Shown here: positions 24,387 to 32,984 of the stretch, piece by piece
How positions within the stretch are numbered: the first letter of the stretch is position 1
Layout: each line of letters begins with the position of its first letter
Assembly (NCBI GenBank): GCA_017462915.1
Contig: JAFTQG010000016.1
Location: forward strand, 19,202 to 83,201
Origin: Prevotella sp.
GTDB taxonomy: Bacteria > Bacteroidota > Bacteroidia > Bacteroidales > Bacteroidaceae
Direction: 5' to 3'
DNA length: 64,000 nt
Notes under the pieces: model-generated
Seen by the model: only the letters and a program-made list of their open reading frames with translations
What the model was told of the DNA's origin: nothing
Databases searched by the model: none
Position numbers and translations under genes: made by a program

Positions 24387-25430
24387 TCATGCGAGACATC
24401 TCACGAGGAAGAAACCGCCTATCACGAGCCATACATACAGTATGCCGGCGAGGTAGAAAGGCTTTGCTCCTGCCTGCTTGAACTTGTCTATGCAGGTGTC
24501 GCTGCCGAGGGCTGTCATGGCGAGTGTGAGCATGAAAGTGGACACTGCCTCCACGATTTTCAGGCCTTCGGTGAGCCATGGCTGTCCGCCGTATATGGCA
24601 TGGAGGCCGCTGTTGACACCTATCATGAGGAGGAAGATGAAGGCAAACCACGGGATGTTTATCTTGCTCTTCTCCTTCTTGCATCCCTGTGCCTCCTTCT
24701 CCTGCCTCTTTCTCTTGCCCAATAGCCACGACATGGCGATGAGCACAGGCACGAGAAGCATCACGCGCACCATCTTCACTATCAGGGAGTCTGTCGCTAT
24801 CTGGTCGCCCATGGCGTTGCCGGCACCGACGACGTGGGCTACCTCATGGAGCGTAGCACCTGTGTAGATGCCCATCTGCTGAGGGCAGAGGAAGTCGCAG
24901 AGGCCGCTTCGGTACATGATAGGGTAGAGGAACATGGAGAGTGTGCCGAATATCACCACTGTGCTGACGGCGACTGCTGTCTGATGAGGCTTACCCTTGA
25001 CGATGGACTCGGCACCGAGGACTGCCGCCGCGCCACAGATGGCGGAGCCGGTGGAGGTCATGAGAGTCGTCTCGCGGTCAAGTCCGAGACGCTTTCCTGC
25101 CCATATTCCGAGGAGGAGGGTCACGATGACGACGATGCAGTCTATGATGACGGCTTTCGGTCCGACGGCTATGACATCCTGGAAGGTGAGCCGGAAGCCG
25201 TAAAGGATGATGCCGAGGCGCAGCATTCGTTTCGAGCAGAACTTTATGCCGCAGTCCCATTCCTTCGGCTGCTTGTATCTTAATGTGTTGGCATAGACCA
25301 TACCGATAAGTATGCCTATGATGAGCGAACTGAATGACAGTGCCTTTACGGCAGGCAGTGTCGCGATGTACCATGCCGCAACGGACATTGCGGCGATGAC
25401 GAGAAATCCTTTTATCGAATTGCTGTTCAT
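24387..25430 (-). CDS. YeiH-family putative sulfate exporter (UPF0324)
   Basis: This 347-residue inner-membrane protein has about ten hydrophobic segments. Conserved parts are KEWDCGIKFCSKRMLRLGIILYGFRLTFQDV, STGSAICGAAAVLGAE and GIYTGATLHEVAHVVGAGNAMGD, the pattern of the YeiH/UPF0324 family, which is annotated as a putative sulfate exporter on limited evidence. It lies between a flavoprotein gene and the DUF4833 gene. The 5' leader is full of short repeats and no clean promoter is visible. Confidence 0.9.
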   Translation of the reverse strand: MNSNSIKGFLVIAAMSVAAWYIATLPAVKALSFSSLIIGILIGMVYANTLRYKQPKEWDCGIKFCSKRMLRLGIILYGFRLTFQDVIAVGPKAVIIDCIVVIVTLLLGIWAGKRLGLDRETTLMTSTGSAICGAAAVLGAESIVKGKPHQTAVAVSTVVIFGTLSMFLYPIMYRSGLCDFLCPQQMGIYTGATLHEVAHVVGAGNAMGDQIATDSLIVKMVRVMLLVPVLIAMSWLLGKRKRQEKEAQGCKKEKSKINIPWFAFIFLLMIGVNSGLHAIYGGQPWLTEGLKIVEAVSTFMLTLAMTALGSDTCIDKFKQAGAKPFYLAGILYVWLVIGGFFLVRCLA

Positions 25431-25461
25431 TATTTTGAGTGTTATACGGTTTTATTTTTTT

Positions 25462-25610
25462 TCTTAGGGTATAGCCAAAATAGCTGGAATAGTCGAAATA
25501 GCCGGAATAGCCGGAATAGCCACAATGGAAAATATATGACTAATAACCAAACAACCAAACAACTAAACCACTAAACAACTAAACCACCAAACGACTAAAC
25601 GACCAAACCA
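25462..25610. repeat. ATAGCCGGA and AACTAAAC tandem words
   Basis: About 60 bp of 9-bp words (ATAGCCGGA, ATAGTCGAA) are followed by about 70 bp of 8-bp words (AACCAAAC, AACTAAAC, GACTAAAC) up to the stop codon of the flavoprotein gene. Confidence 0.65.
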
Positions 25611-26792
25611 CTAATCCGCCGTGATGCTCTGCGCCACGATATAGCCCATGGTCCATGCCGCCTGGAGATTGAAGCCTCCTGTCACGGCATCCACGTCGAG
25701 CACCTCTCCTGCGAAATACAGTCCGGGATAGCGTCGCGCCTCGAGAGTCCCGGGATTGACATTGCCGAGGGCTATGCCTCCGCAGGTCACGAATTCCTCC
25801 TTGAATGTCCCGCGCCCGCCGATATGCAGCGTGTCGCTTGTCAGTATGGCAGCGAGACGGTTCGTCTGCTTGTCACCGATGTCCTGCCAGCGTCTGTCGG
25901 GAGACAGTCCTGCCTTCTGCAGAAGCCAGCACCACAACCTCTGGTTGAGCACGGCAGGGTAGACGCTCGACAGCTGTTTGTGCGGATTTTCTTCACGGTA
26001 GCCGTGCAGTGTCCCGACCGTTTCCTGTGCGTTGCTCTCTCCCAGCCAGTTTATGCAGACATCTGCCTCGTATCCATTCTCCGCAAGGAGCCGCGCCCCG
26101 TATGACGAGAGGCGCAGTATGGCAGGGCCGGACAGTCCCCAATGGGTTATCAGCAGCGGTCCTTCCGCCTGCATCTTTGTGCCGCAGAGCTTGCATGTCG
26201 TATATTCTACGACAGTGCCCATGAGCTCATGCAGTGACTTGTCATTGATGTTGAAGGTAAAGAGCGCAGGCACGGACGCCACCGTCTCCAGTCCGAGAGG
26301 CTCGAGAAAGGCCAGTCCCGAGGCCTTCGGCGCACCGCCTGTCGTCACCACCACGCGGTCATATTCCGCCATGATGCTCCTTATGTCACTGACACGGTGG
26401 TTCAATATCAGTCTTACACCGAGGCTGTCCATGAGCCGTGTCAGCGTGAGGACTATCTCCATGGCATCCTGCGAGACAGGAAACACGCAGTTGTCGTCCT
26501 GCACAGTGAGGCGCACGCCCTCCTCCTCAAACCATCTCATCGTGTCATGGTGCGAGAAGACCTTCAAGGCTCTCTTCATGAGCCTTGCACCGCGCGGATA
26601 GACGCTCTCCATGCTCCGCACACCATGGAAGGAGTTTGTGTGATTACATCTTCCGCCACCAGTCACGGCAACCTTTGCCAGAGGTCTTGTGCCGCTCTCA
26701 TAGACATGCACCTCAGCCTCGGGAAACCTCCGTTTGAGGTTCACCGCGCAGAAGCAGCCGGCGGCGCCGGCACCGATGATAGCTATTCGCAT
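25611..26792 (-). CDS. NAD(P)/FAD-dependent oxidoreductase, HI0933/BaiN family
   Basis: The start at 26792 (MRIAIIGAGAAGCFCAVNLKRRF) puts the FAD-binding GxGxxG at the N-terminus; an upstream ATG at 26831 would add 13 residues. The 393-residue flavoprotein contains VTGGGRCNHTNSF, LSGPAILRLSSYGA, VTCGGIALGNVNPGTLEAR and the C-terminal GLYFAGEVLDVDAVTGGFNLQAAWTMG, all hallmarks of the HI0933-like family. Some members reduce bile-acid or other double bonds; most have no known substrate. The neighbouring genes do not indicate one. Confidence 0.9.
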   Translation of the reverse strand: MRIAIIGAGAAGCFCAVNLKRRFPEAEVHVYESGTRPLAKVAVTGGGRCNHTNSFHGVRSMESVYPRGARLMKRALKVFSHHDTMRWFEEEGVRLTVQDDNCVFPVSQDAMEIVLTLTRLMDSLGVRLILNHRVSDIRSIMAEYDRVVVTTGGAPKASGLAFLEPLGLETVASVPALFTFNINDKSLHELMGTVVEYTTCKLCGTKMQAEGPLLITHWGLSGPAILRLSSYGARLLAENGYEADVCINWLGESNAQETVGTLHGYREENPHKQLSSVYPAVLNQRLWCWLLQKAGLSPDRRWQDIGDKQTNRLAAILTSDTLHIGGRGTFKEEFVTCGGIALGNVNPGTLEARRYPGLYFAGEVLDVDAVTGGFNLQAAWTMGYIVAQSITAD

Positions 26793-26846
26793 GAGATGGA
26801 TATATTGATGTTTGTTGATGACATACGTCACGATATGTTTTCCAGA

Positions 26847-26919
26847 GGTGACCTTTTACACTGCGAAAGGTCACCCTCTGCATGGTAAAAGGTCACCCTC
26901 TACACAGTGAAGGGTCACC
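26847..26919. repeat. 22-bp periodic GGTSACC array B
   Basis: Heptamers GGTGACC at 26847 and GGTCACC at 26869, 26891 and 26913 are exactly 22 bp apart. The last contains the stop codon of the O-methyltransferase gene (TGA, 26915-26917 on the minus strand), so the array reaches into coding sequence. Confidence 0.8.
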
Positions 26920-27592
26920 TTTTGCGGATGATGGTGAGACCGTCGCGCAAAGGAAGTATCACGCGGCTTACGCGAGAGTCTGCCGCGATATAATCGTTGA
27001 AGGCACGTATGCCTTTCGTCTGCCTGTCGTTAAGGTATTCCGGGTCTATGACATGACCGTCCCAGAGGGTGTTGTCGGCAAGGATGAACGCACCCGGCGA
27101 CATCAACGGCAGCAATGCCTCGTATGTGTCTATGTATGTGCGCTTGTCGCCGTCGATGAATGCCATGTCGAACATCTCGCCTACTTTCCCAGCCTCGACG
27201 GCGGCATCGCCTATGATGAACGACACCTTGTCCGCCCACGGCGACTGCTCTATCCACGGCCGCGTGAAATCCTCCTGCTCGTCGTTGATCTCGAATGTCC
27301 ACAGATGTCCGTCATCCGGCAGTCCCTCTGCCATACACAGGGCAGAGTATCCCGAGAATGTCCCCACCTCGATGACCCTCTTCGGACGTATCATCTGCAC
27401 AAGCATCTTCAGCAGACGGCCCTGCAGATGTCCGCTCGCCATGCGCCCGTGGAGCATGTGGACATTAGTGGCGCGCCACAGACGGTACAGATATTCCGGT
27501 TCAGGGTCGCTGTGTCCGATGACATAACTGTCGAGAGCAGCCTCGCCGTCGAGCGTGGTATGGTTGGGATCCTGCGTCCTTGACTTAGCCAT
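26915..27592 (-). CDS. Class I SAM-dependent O-methyltransferase (COMT-like)
   Basis: This 225-residue protein is of the divalent-cation-dependent O-methyltransferase family. SAM-binding motif I is VIEVGTFSGYSALCMAEGL (about 73-91), the acidic metal site is in DMAFIDGDKRTY, and LADNTLWDGHV is the following conserved strand. Such enzymes methylate catechol-like hydroxyls; the substrate here is unknown. Its ATG overlaps the last codons of aroQ by 8 bp (ATGGCTAA), indicating translational coupling with the shikimate-pathway gene. Confidence 0.9.
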   Translation of the reverse strand: MAKSRTQDPNHTTLDGEAALDSYVIGHSDPEPEYLYRLWRATNVHMLHGRMASGHLQGRLLKMLVQMIRPKRVIEVGTFSGYSALCMAEGLPDDGHLWTFEINDEQEDFTRPWIEQSPWADKVSFIIGDAAVEAGKVGEMFDMAFIDGDKRTYIDTYEALLPLMSPGAFILADNTLWDGHVIDPEYLNDRQTKGIRAFNDYIAADSRVSRVILPLRDGLTIIRKR

Positions 27593-28004
27593 TGGCGAGA
27601 GCTGATACTGCGAGGCGGTAGGAGTCGAGCCCGAAACCGCATATCACGCCCTTGCAGGCGGCGGAAATCATGGAGCGGTGACGGAACTCCTCGCGTGTAT
27701 GGACATTGGAGATATGCACCTCGATGACCGGGGTCGTCACGGCGCGTATGCAGTCGTGGAGAGCCACGGAGGTATGGGTGTATGCGCCGGCGTTGAGCAC
27801 AATGCCGTCATACGAGAACCCTGTCTCCTGTATCTTGTCTATCATCTCTCCCTCTATGTTGCTCTGGAAATACTCCAGAGTAATGTCCGGGAACATCTCC
27901 CTGAGCTTCGGCATATAGTCATCGAAGGACATGCTGCCGTAGATTCCCGGCTCGCGGACTCCGAGGAGGTTAAGGTTCGGACCGTTAAGAATAAGGATTT
28001 TCAT
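27585..28004 (-). CDS. aroQ: 3-dehydroquinate dehydratase, type II
   Basis: The start at 28004 gives a 139-residue type II dehydroquinase (KILILNGPNLNLLGVREPGIYG at the N-terminus with the catalytic Tyr, QSNIEGEMID, LNAGAYTHTSVALHDCI, EVHISNVHTREEFRHRS with the catalytic His). It dehydrates 3-dehydroquinate in the shikimate pathway. A longer in-frame reading to 28214 would run through the promoter region and is rejected. It is first in a unit with the O-methyltransferase and has a -7 element 58 bp upstream. Confidence 0.96.
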   Translation of the reverse strand: MKILILNGPNLNLLGVREPGIYGSMSFDDYMPKLREMFPDITLEYFQSNIEGEMIDKIQETGFSYDGIVLNAGAYTHTSVALHDCIRAVTTPVIEVHISNVHTREEFRHRSMISAACKGVICGFGLDSYRLAVSALANG

Positions 28005-28048
28005 CTTTTTTAATTGTCTGCGGAGTGTGGTTTGTGATTTATTTTTGT

Positions 28049-28056
28049 ACTTTTGC
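28049..28056 (+). promoter_or_regulatory. -7 element for xerD
   Basis: TACTTTTG fits TAnnTTTG; transcription would begin near 28063, 80 nt before the xerD ATG. It shares the palindrome TTTGCACGTGCAAA with the opposing aroQ element. Confidence 0.65.
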
Positions 28057-28061
28057 ACGTG

Positions 28062-28069
28062 CAAATTTA
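28062..28069 (-). promoter_or_regulatory. -7 element for aroQ
   Basis: On the minus strand TAAATTTG (28069-28062) fits TAnnTTTG. It faces the xerD element across the shared palindrome, so the two 5' ends would overlap by a few nucleotides. Confidence 0.65.
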
Positions 28070-28144
28070 CATAAAAATCCCGAATTATAAGCCTGTCGGG
28101 ATAAAGAAATTGATTTTTCTTTAGAGGAAAGGTATATAAAATAA

Positions 28145-29098
28145 ATGGAAAAAGCAAATAATGATACGGAAATAACGAGGCGTTTCCGCCGCTATCTCCG
28201 CCTCGAACGCTCATACTCGGAGCATACCATCGAGGCGTATATGAGAGACATCGACAAGCTGAGGACGTTCATGTCGTCGCCCGACGGCAGGGAAGAGACG
28301 GCGGCAGGAAGGTCACTGACAGGAGTCTCCTTGCAGGATCTGCAGGCATTCCTCGCCTCGCTGTTCGACCTCGGCATCTCGCCTCGCTCACAGTCGAGGA
28401 TTCTCAGCGGCATAAGGACCTTCTACAAGTATCTGCTGCTCGACGGATTCATAGAGCAGGACCCGACGGAGCTCCTCGAATCGCCCCGTCTGGGGGAGCA
28501 TCTGCCCGAAGTGCTCAGCGTGGAGGAGATAGATATGCTGGAGGGGGCGATAGACCTCTCCCAGCCTGAGGGACAGCGCAACAAGGCCATCATCGAGATG
28601 CTTTTCTCATGCGGACTGCGCGTATCGGAGCTTGTCAGTCTGCGCCTCTCCAATCTTTACCTCGCCGAGGGCTTTATCCGTGTCGTGGGAAAGGGCAACA
28701 AGGAGCGCCTTGTACCTATCTCGCCGCGTGCGATACAGGAACTCAAGTATTGGTTCATTGACCGTAACGCCCTGAAGATAAAGCCCGGCGAGCAGGATTA
28801 TGTCTTCCTTAACCGCCGCGGCGCACATCTTACGCGCACCATGATACTTATCATGATAAAGCGTCTCGGCATCGCCGCCGGCATAAAGAAGACTATCTCG
28901 CCGCATACTCTGCGCCACTCCTTTGCCACATGTCTTCTGGAAGGCGGTGCCGATCTCCGGTCCATACAGGCTATGCTGGGACACGAGAAGATAGGCACCA
29001 CCGAGATTTATACCCATCTGGATATGTCACGTCTGCGTGAGGATATACTCAACTGCCATCCGCGCAATATCAAGTATGCGCAGGAGCATGGCCTCTGA
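28145..29098 (+). CDS. xerD: Tyrosine recombinase XerD-like
   Basis: This 317-residue tyrosine recombinase has an N-terminal SAM-like domain (about 10-105: YSEHTIEAYMRDIDKLRTF) and a catalytic domain with Arg in SCGLRVSELVSLRLSNL. It also has Lys in VGKGNKERLVPI, the HxxR box HTLRHSFATCLLEGGADLRSIQ, His in MLGHEKIG and nucleophile Tyr in TTEIYTHL. Full length and order fit chromosomal XerC/D proteins that resolve chromosome dimers at dif. No dif-like site was identified here. Its 3' end overlaps the convergent kinase gene by 29 bp. Confidence 0.9.
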   Translation: MEKANNDTEITRRFRRYLRLERSYSEHTIEAYMRDIDKLRTFMSSPDGREETAAGRSLTGVSLQDLQAFLASLFDLGISPRSQSRILSGIRTFYKYLLLDGFIEQDPTELLESPRLGEHLPEVLSVEEIDMLEGAIDLSQPEGQRNKAIIEMLFSCGLRVSELVSLRLSNLYLAEGFIRVVGKGNKERLVPISPRAIQELKYWFIDRNALKIKPGEQDYVFLNRRGAHLTRTMILIMIKRLGIAAGIKKTISPHTLRHSFATCLLEGGADLRSIQAMLGHEKIGTTEIYTHLDMSRLREDILNCHPRNIKYAQEHGL

Positions 29099-30329
29099 AC
29101 TTCTCGTGGATATCGAGCAGCGACCGCTCTCCTCCTACATTGCCGGGGAAGATGATGTACCCGAACTTCTCTGCCATGACGCAAGGGACGCTGTTTATTG
29201 CCTGTCCCATGACTCTTCCTGTCTTTATCTCAAGACCCTTGGTGAGGATGTCGTGGCTCGTGATGCCGCCTTTCGCCACAAGATATGACGGGGTAAAAGG
29301 CAGACGGCGCACGATGCCGACGAGAAAGTCCGACACTGTCTGTCCGAGACGCTGACGCTTCTCGGGGTCGTCTATGCGCACTTCCTTTCTTGCCGTATAG
29401 ACTACGGGCGTCGTTCCCTCACGGAACAGCCGCGACATCTCCGCGAGTGTCTCCTCCATGAGTGTCTCCCCGTCGTCGAGGATACGGTCTATAGGGAGCT
29501 CCAGTCCGCTGACACGGCTGTCGGTGAGCAGGTTCTCCAGCTGTATGGTGGTCTTCCTTACATGTGAACCTACGATGAAGACTCCCGGCGTGTCGCCCTT
29601 TATGCCCAAATCCTCACGCGAGAGATACGGCTTGTCGCTTATTCCTGACATCGAGCGTGGAAGGGATGATGACGAACGGATGACGACAGCGCCGTCGAAG
29701 TCGCGCGTCTCGCTGTAGAGACGGTCACGGAAGGCATCGAGCTGGGCGTAGCTCTCGGCGTCGATGATGTCGTAGTCGTCGGGATTTCCGCCTTTCTCCT
29801 TGATGTATTCCGTGAGCTTCGCGTTCTTGTATTCGAAGACATTGTCGCGCGCAAACTCCGTTTCAGATACAGGAATCAGCGTCTCCTCGCCTGCCTTTCC
29901 CGACGCGGAAGGGACTTTCATGTAGTGCACGCCGTCGACAGTCACCCTGCCGCTCTCTATGAATGCCGGGCAGAAGGGCACGCGCGGCCATACCTTCACG
30001 CCGTGTCTCTCGAGAGTACGGCGCATGACGTCTGTCTCAAGAGGGAAATGACCGCGGAGACAGGAGTCGCTGCGCGACACGCATATCAGTCTGTAGCCCA
30101 ACCTCTCGTTTACTCTCAACACAGCCTCCACCGCGCTCTCCAGCACTCTCTCCGCGTCCGTTGCGGTGAGGGCGCGGCTGTTTGTCAAGACATAGAAGAA
30201 CGGCTGGTCGTCGTTGAAGGCCTTCACGATATTCTCCTCGCTCCAGTCGGTCACGAGGAGACAGCCGTGTACGGTCTGTATTCCTGTAGGGTCGTCGTCG
30301 AAGACAACCATCTTGGTGTTATTGTTCAT
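29070..30329 (-). CDS. Four-carbon acid sugar kinase family protein (DUF1537)
   Basis: This 419-residue protein has the two-domain DUF1537 layout: an N-terminal domain starting VFDDDPTGIQTVHGC with SRSDSCLRGHFPLETD, and a C-terminal nucleotide-binding domain with VGSHVRKTTIQLE, PSYLVAKGGITSHDI and FPGNVGGERSL. The family phosphorylates four-carbon sugar acids such as threonate and erythronate. It overlaps the MFS gene by 11 bp and ends a three-gene unit (BKACE enzyme, permease, kinase), so the substrate is probably an imported acid sugar. Its stop codon region overlaps xerD on the other strand. Confidence 0.88.
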   Translation of the reverse strand: MNNNTKMVVFDDDPTGIQTVHGCLLVTDWSEENIVKAFNDDQPFFYVLTNSRALTATDAERVLESAVEAVLRVNERLGYRLICVSRSDSCLRGHFPLETDVMRRTLERHGVKVWPRVPFCPAFIESGRVTVDGVHYMKVPSASGKAGEETLIPVSETEFARDNVFEYKNAKLTEYIKEKGGNPDDYDIIDAESYAQLDAFRDRLYSETRDFDGAVVIRSSSSLPRSMSGISDKPYLSREDLGIKGDTPGVFIVGSHVRKTTIQLENLLTDSRVSGLELPIDRILDDGETLMEETLAEMSRLFREGTTPVVYTARKEVRIDDPEKRQRLGQTVSDFLVGIVRRLPFTPSYLVAKGGITSHDILTKGLEIKTGRVMGQAINSVPCVMAEKFGYIIFPGNVGGERSLLDIHEKFRGHAPAHT

Positions 30330-31602
30330 CGTCAGTGACTATTGGTTTTGAAGGGTTTATGAATGCGAAGAGTGCCGCACTGAGCAGTAGCATCACGGCA
30401 ATCATGTACAGCGGCAGGTTATAGTTGCCTGTCGACTTGAGCAGGTAGCCGAACATCAGCGAGCAGCAAAAGCCGCCGAGGTTGCCGAAGGTGTTCATCG
30501 CGCCGGAGACAAAGCCTGCATAATGCTTGCCGAGGTCTATGCACAGTGCCCAGGCCGACGGGAGCATGAGGTCGAAGATGCCGAAACAGAGCGAGAGGAA
30601 CACGAAGACGGCAATCTTGCCGGGGATGAAGGCGGCGAGCACCATGCACACTGCCGACACCGCAAGACATACCGTGCCGAGGGCTTTCCTGCCCACTTTG
30701 ATGCCGAAGCGTGCCGTGAGCTTGTCGGTGAGGTATCCGCCGGTGATGTTGCCTGCCATACTCATGAGGAACGGTATCGCCACAGCATATTTCAGTTCGT
30801 CGGCAGTGAAGCCGCGGCCCTGTTTCATGAACTCCGGGAACCATGTGAAGAAGAACCATGATCCGAAGGCATAGAAGAAATACATGCCGCAGATAATCCA
30901 GAACTGCCTGTGGGAAGTAATCTCGCGCCAAGGGATATCCTTGCGCTTCTCCGTTATGATTTCCTTCGCCTGACGTGCCTGATCGGCACCGATATGCACC
31001 TTCTCGTTGGCCTGATGCAACCGCTCGCGCACGGTGCGGTGCGGATGGGTCTTGTCTCGGTAGGTATATATCCATACCAATGCCCAGACGGCGCCGACGG
31101 CTCCGAGCAGGTAGAAGGAGAAGCGCCAGCCGTGACTGGCCACGAGTGGTATGACGAGAAACGGTGCGGCAGCTCCGCCGAGACGTGTCGCAGCCCATAC
31201 GTAGCCCTGCGCCTTGCCTACCTTCTCTTTCTCAAACCATCGGCTGATGACACTCGTAGAGCAGGGCGAAGCGCCTGCCTCGCCTATGCCGAAGCAGAAG
31301 CGTATGGCGAGCATGGACATCAGTCCGCCGGCAAGGCCTGTGAAGCCCGTGAACAGTGACCACCACAAGACTATCAGTGCCAGTACCCAGCGGTGGCCTA
31401 CCTTGTCGCCGAGGGCTCCCAAAGGTATCTGCATGAGGCCGTAGGAGAGGGTGAAGATGCTCATCACCCAGCCCCAGCCGCTCTGGTCTATGCCGAGGTC
31501 TTCCTTTATTTCCATGGACGCGAAGGTGATGCAGGTCCTGTCAAGGAAGGTTATGACGCTCAGTACTACAAGGAGTACCAAGATTATGTTTTTCTTGCTC
31601 AT
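30319..31602 (-). CDS. MFS transporter, anion:cation symporter-like
   Basis: This 427-residue major facilitator protein has 12 predicted membrane segments. The signature GALGDKVGHRWVL lies between segments 2 and 3, IRFCFGIGEAGASPCSTSVISRWF in segment 4-5 is typical of the hexuronate/acid-sugar (ACS) group, and the central loop is charged (about 195-225). It lies between the BKACE and kinase genes, so it probably imports their sugar-acid substrate. The substrate is inferred from context. Confidence 0.88.
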   Translation of the reverse strand: MSKKNIILVLLVVLSVITFLDRTCITFASMEIKEDLGIDQSGWGWVMSIFTLSYGLMQIPLGALGDKVGHRWVLALIVLWWSLFTGFTGLAGGLMSMLAIRFCFGIGEAGASPCSTSVISRWFEKEKVGKAQGYVWAATRLGGAAAPFLVIPLVASHGWRFSFYLLGAVGAVWALVWIYTYRDKTHPHRTVRERLHQANEKVHIGADQARQAKEIITEKRKDIPWREITSHRQFWIICGMYFFYAFGSWFFFTWFPEFMKQGRGFTADELKYAVAIPFLMSMAGNITGGYLTDKLTARFGIKVGRKALGTVCLAVSAVCMVLAAFIPGKIAVFVFLSLCFGIFDLMLPSAWALCIDLGKHYAGFVSGAMNTFGNLGGFCCSLMFGYLLKSTGNYNLPLYMIAVMLLLSAALFAFINPSKPIVTDDEQ

Positions 31603-31604
31603 GA

Positions 31605-31742
31605 TGCAGTTGGTTAGTTAGTTGTTTGGTTGTTTAGTCGTTTAGTTGTCAGTAGGTTTGGCTGCTCTGTGCTTTTGCGTCTCAGAGTATAATGATGTAA
31701 ACATGTGACCAAACCACTAAACCACTAAACGACCAAACCACT
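31605..31742. repeat. 8-bp TTTAGTTG/AACTAAAC words flanking a unique stretch
   Basis: GTTTGGTTGTTTAGTCGTTT-type words (31610-31648) and, 55 bp further, the reverse-complement words ACCAAACCACTAAACC (31707-31742) occupy the gap between the BKACE and MFS genes. The opposite orientations could form a long stem in the operon transcript. Confidence 0.6.
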
Positions 31743-31748
31743 TGAAAA

Positions 31749-32594
31749 TCATTTCTTCCAATAAGTCCCTATCTCCAGCATCTCGCGCGCCTCTGCCGGT
31801 GTGGCAGGCTCGCATCCCATGAGGCGGATAAGCTCCACGAGACGCTCCACAAGTTCGGCATTAGTATGCGCACGCTTGCCCGGAGCGTAGTAGAAACTGT
31901 CCTCGAAGCCCACGCGCACGGCGTTTGCACCCATGCCTATGGCACAGGCAAGCATGGAGAAATCCTTCATGGAGTCATGGTTTATGCCCCATGACGAGCC
32001 CGGCTCTGCCAAGGCATTGAGGAGCGCGAGGTTGCGCCCTGTGGCAGAGAGGTTGCTGCTTGCGCCAGGACCGACACAGAAGTTGTAGTGGAGAGGACGG
32101 CGGATGACACCCTCGTCGGCAAGGCGTGTGCAGCATTCCACATGCGAGAGGTCAAACAGCTCCATCTCCGGCACAACATCGGCGTCCTTCTGCCGCTGTG
32201 CCCAATAGCGCAGGTCAGGATTTGTATTGACATAGACCGTCTCGCCGAAGTTCACCGAACCCATGTTCAGCGATGCTATCTCCACCTCCGGGACGTTGAG
32301 GCTCACACAGCGCTGCTCGAGCGAGAGGGAGGAGAGGCCTCCCGTGGAGCCCTGGACGATGATGTCCGGTGCCTGCTCGCGTATCATGTGTATAGTCTTC
32401 GAGAACACGTCAAGCTCGAATGTAGGGTTGCCCTGCAGGTCGCGTGTGTGCAGGTGCACCTGACATGCGCCAGCCTTATAGCAGTTTACTACGTCCTCCG
32501 TGATTTCCTCTGGTGTGAGAGGGTTCTTGCACTCAGCCGGTATCTCCTTGCCCACATGGCATACAGGGGCAACGGTAACGATGATTTTTCTCAT
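31749..32594 (-). CDS. BKACE-family beta-keto acid cleavage enzyme
   Basis: This 281-residue TIM-barrel protein is of the 3-keto-5-aminohexanoate cleavage (BKACE) family, which uses zinc and acetyl-CoA to split beta-keto acids. It has the N-terminal KIIVTVAPVCHVGKEIPAECKNPLTPEEI, the zinc-binding VHLHTRDLQGNPTFE, QGSTGGLSSLSLEQR, and late GMGANAVRVGFEDSFYYAPGK. It is first in the unit with an MFS permease and a four-carbon acid sugar kinase. The true substrate is unknown; the lysine-fermentation substrate of the founding member is unlikely in this context. Confidence 0.9.
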   Translation of the reverse strand: MRKIIVTVAPVCHVGKEIPAECKNPLTPEEITEDVVNCYKAGACQVHLHTRDLQGNPTFELDVFSKTIHMIREQAPDIIVQGSTGGLSSLSLEQRCVSLNVPEVEIASLNMGSVNFGETVYVNTNPDLRYWAQRQKDADVVPEMELFDLSHVECCTRLADEGVIRRPLHYNFCVGPGASSNLSATGRNLALLNALAEPGSSWGINHDSMKDFSMLACAIGMGANAVRVGFEDSFYYAPGKRAHTNAELVERLVELIRLMGCEPATPAEAREMLEIGTYWKK

Positions 32595-32657
32595 TTTTAC
32601 AGGTTAGTTTCAGTTAGGTTGTTGATGTCATTTGCGCCAATAAACGATTGGCGAAGG

Positions 32658-32665
32658 CAAAGTTA
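32658..32665 (-). promoter_or_regulatory. -7 element of the BKACE operon
   Basis: TAACTTTG on the minus strand (32665-32658) fits TAnnTTTG, 64 bp before the ATG at 32594. A TTTG lies 23 nt further upstream. The remaining gap to 32817 shows no gene. Confidence 0.6.
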
Positions 32666-32817
32666 CGGAAAAATTATGAATTATCCAGCAAAAAGGGAAA
32701 GAATTTCGCGCGGAAAGATTTTATTGCGTCTGGATGCTTCGTCTGTTATCCCGAAATCGGTCATTGGATTTCAGTTTATTGCTGCTTCTCCTGTCGGCAG
32801 GTTGGGTAAGGAAAGAA

Positions 32818-32852
32818 AATAGTCACCGTCCGCATTGCGGCAGGTGACTATT
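32818..32852 (-). terminator. Terminator after the 33.0-34.0 kb gene pair
   Basis: AATAGTCACC pairs with GGTGACTATT, with CCGC/GCGG inside, and on the minus strand the stem is followed by TTCTTTCC. It lies 130 bp downstream of the stop codon at 32985. Confidence 0.65.
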
Positions 32853-32984
32853 GAATGTGGTTGCGGTAACTTTTTTATGGGTGAAGGGCTACCTTTTTTC
32901 TTATGGTTTGTATGTTTCTGAAAGACAATACAATATCGCAGATAGTATAGCTTGTGTATGTTCTCTGTGGTGTGGCAGACGTAT

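Noticed and set aside
28005-28214. N-terminal extension of aroQ by 70 codons
   Set aside because: The added residues have no similarity to dehydroquinases, and the frame would run through both opposed promoters.
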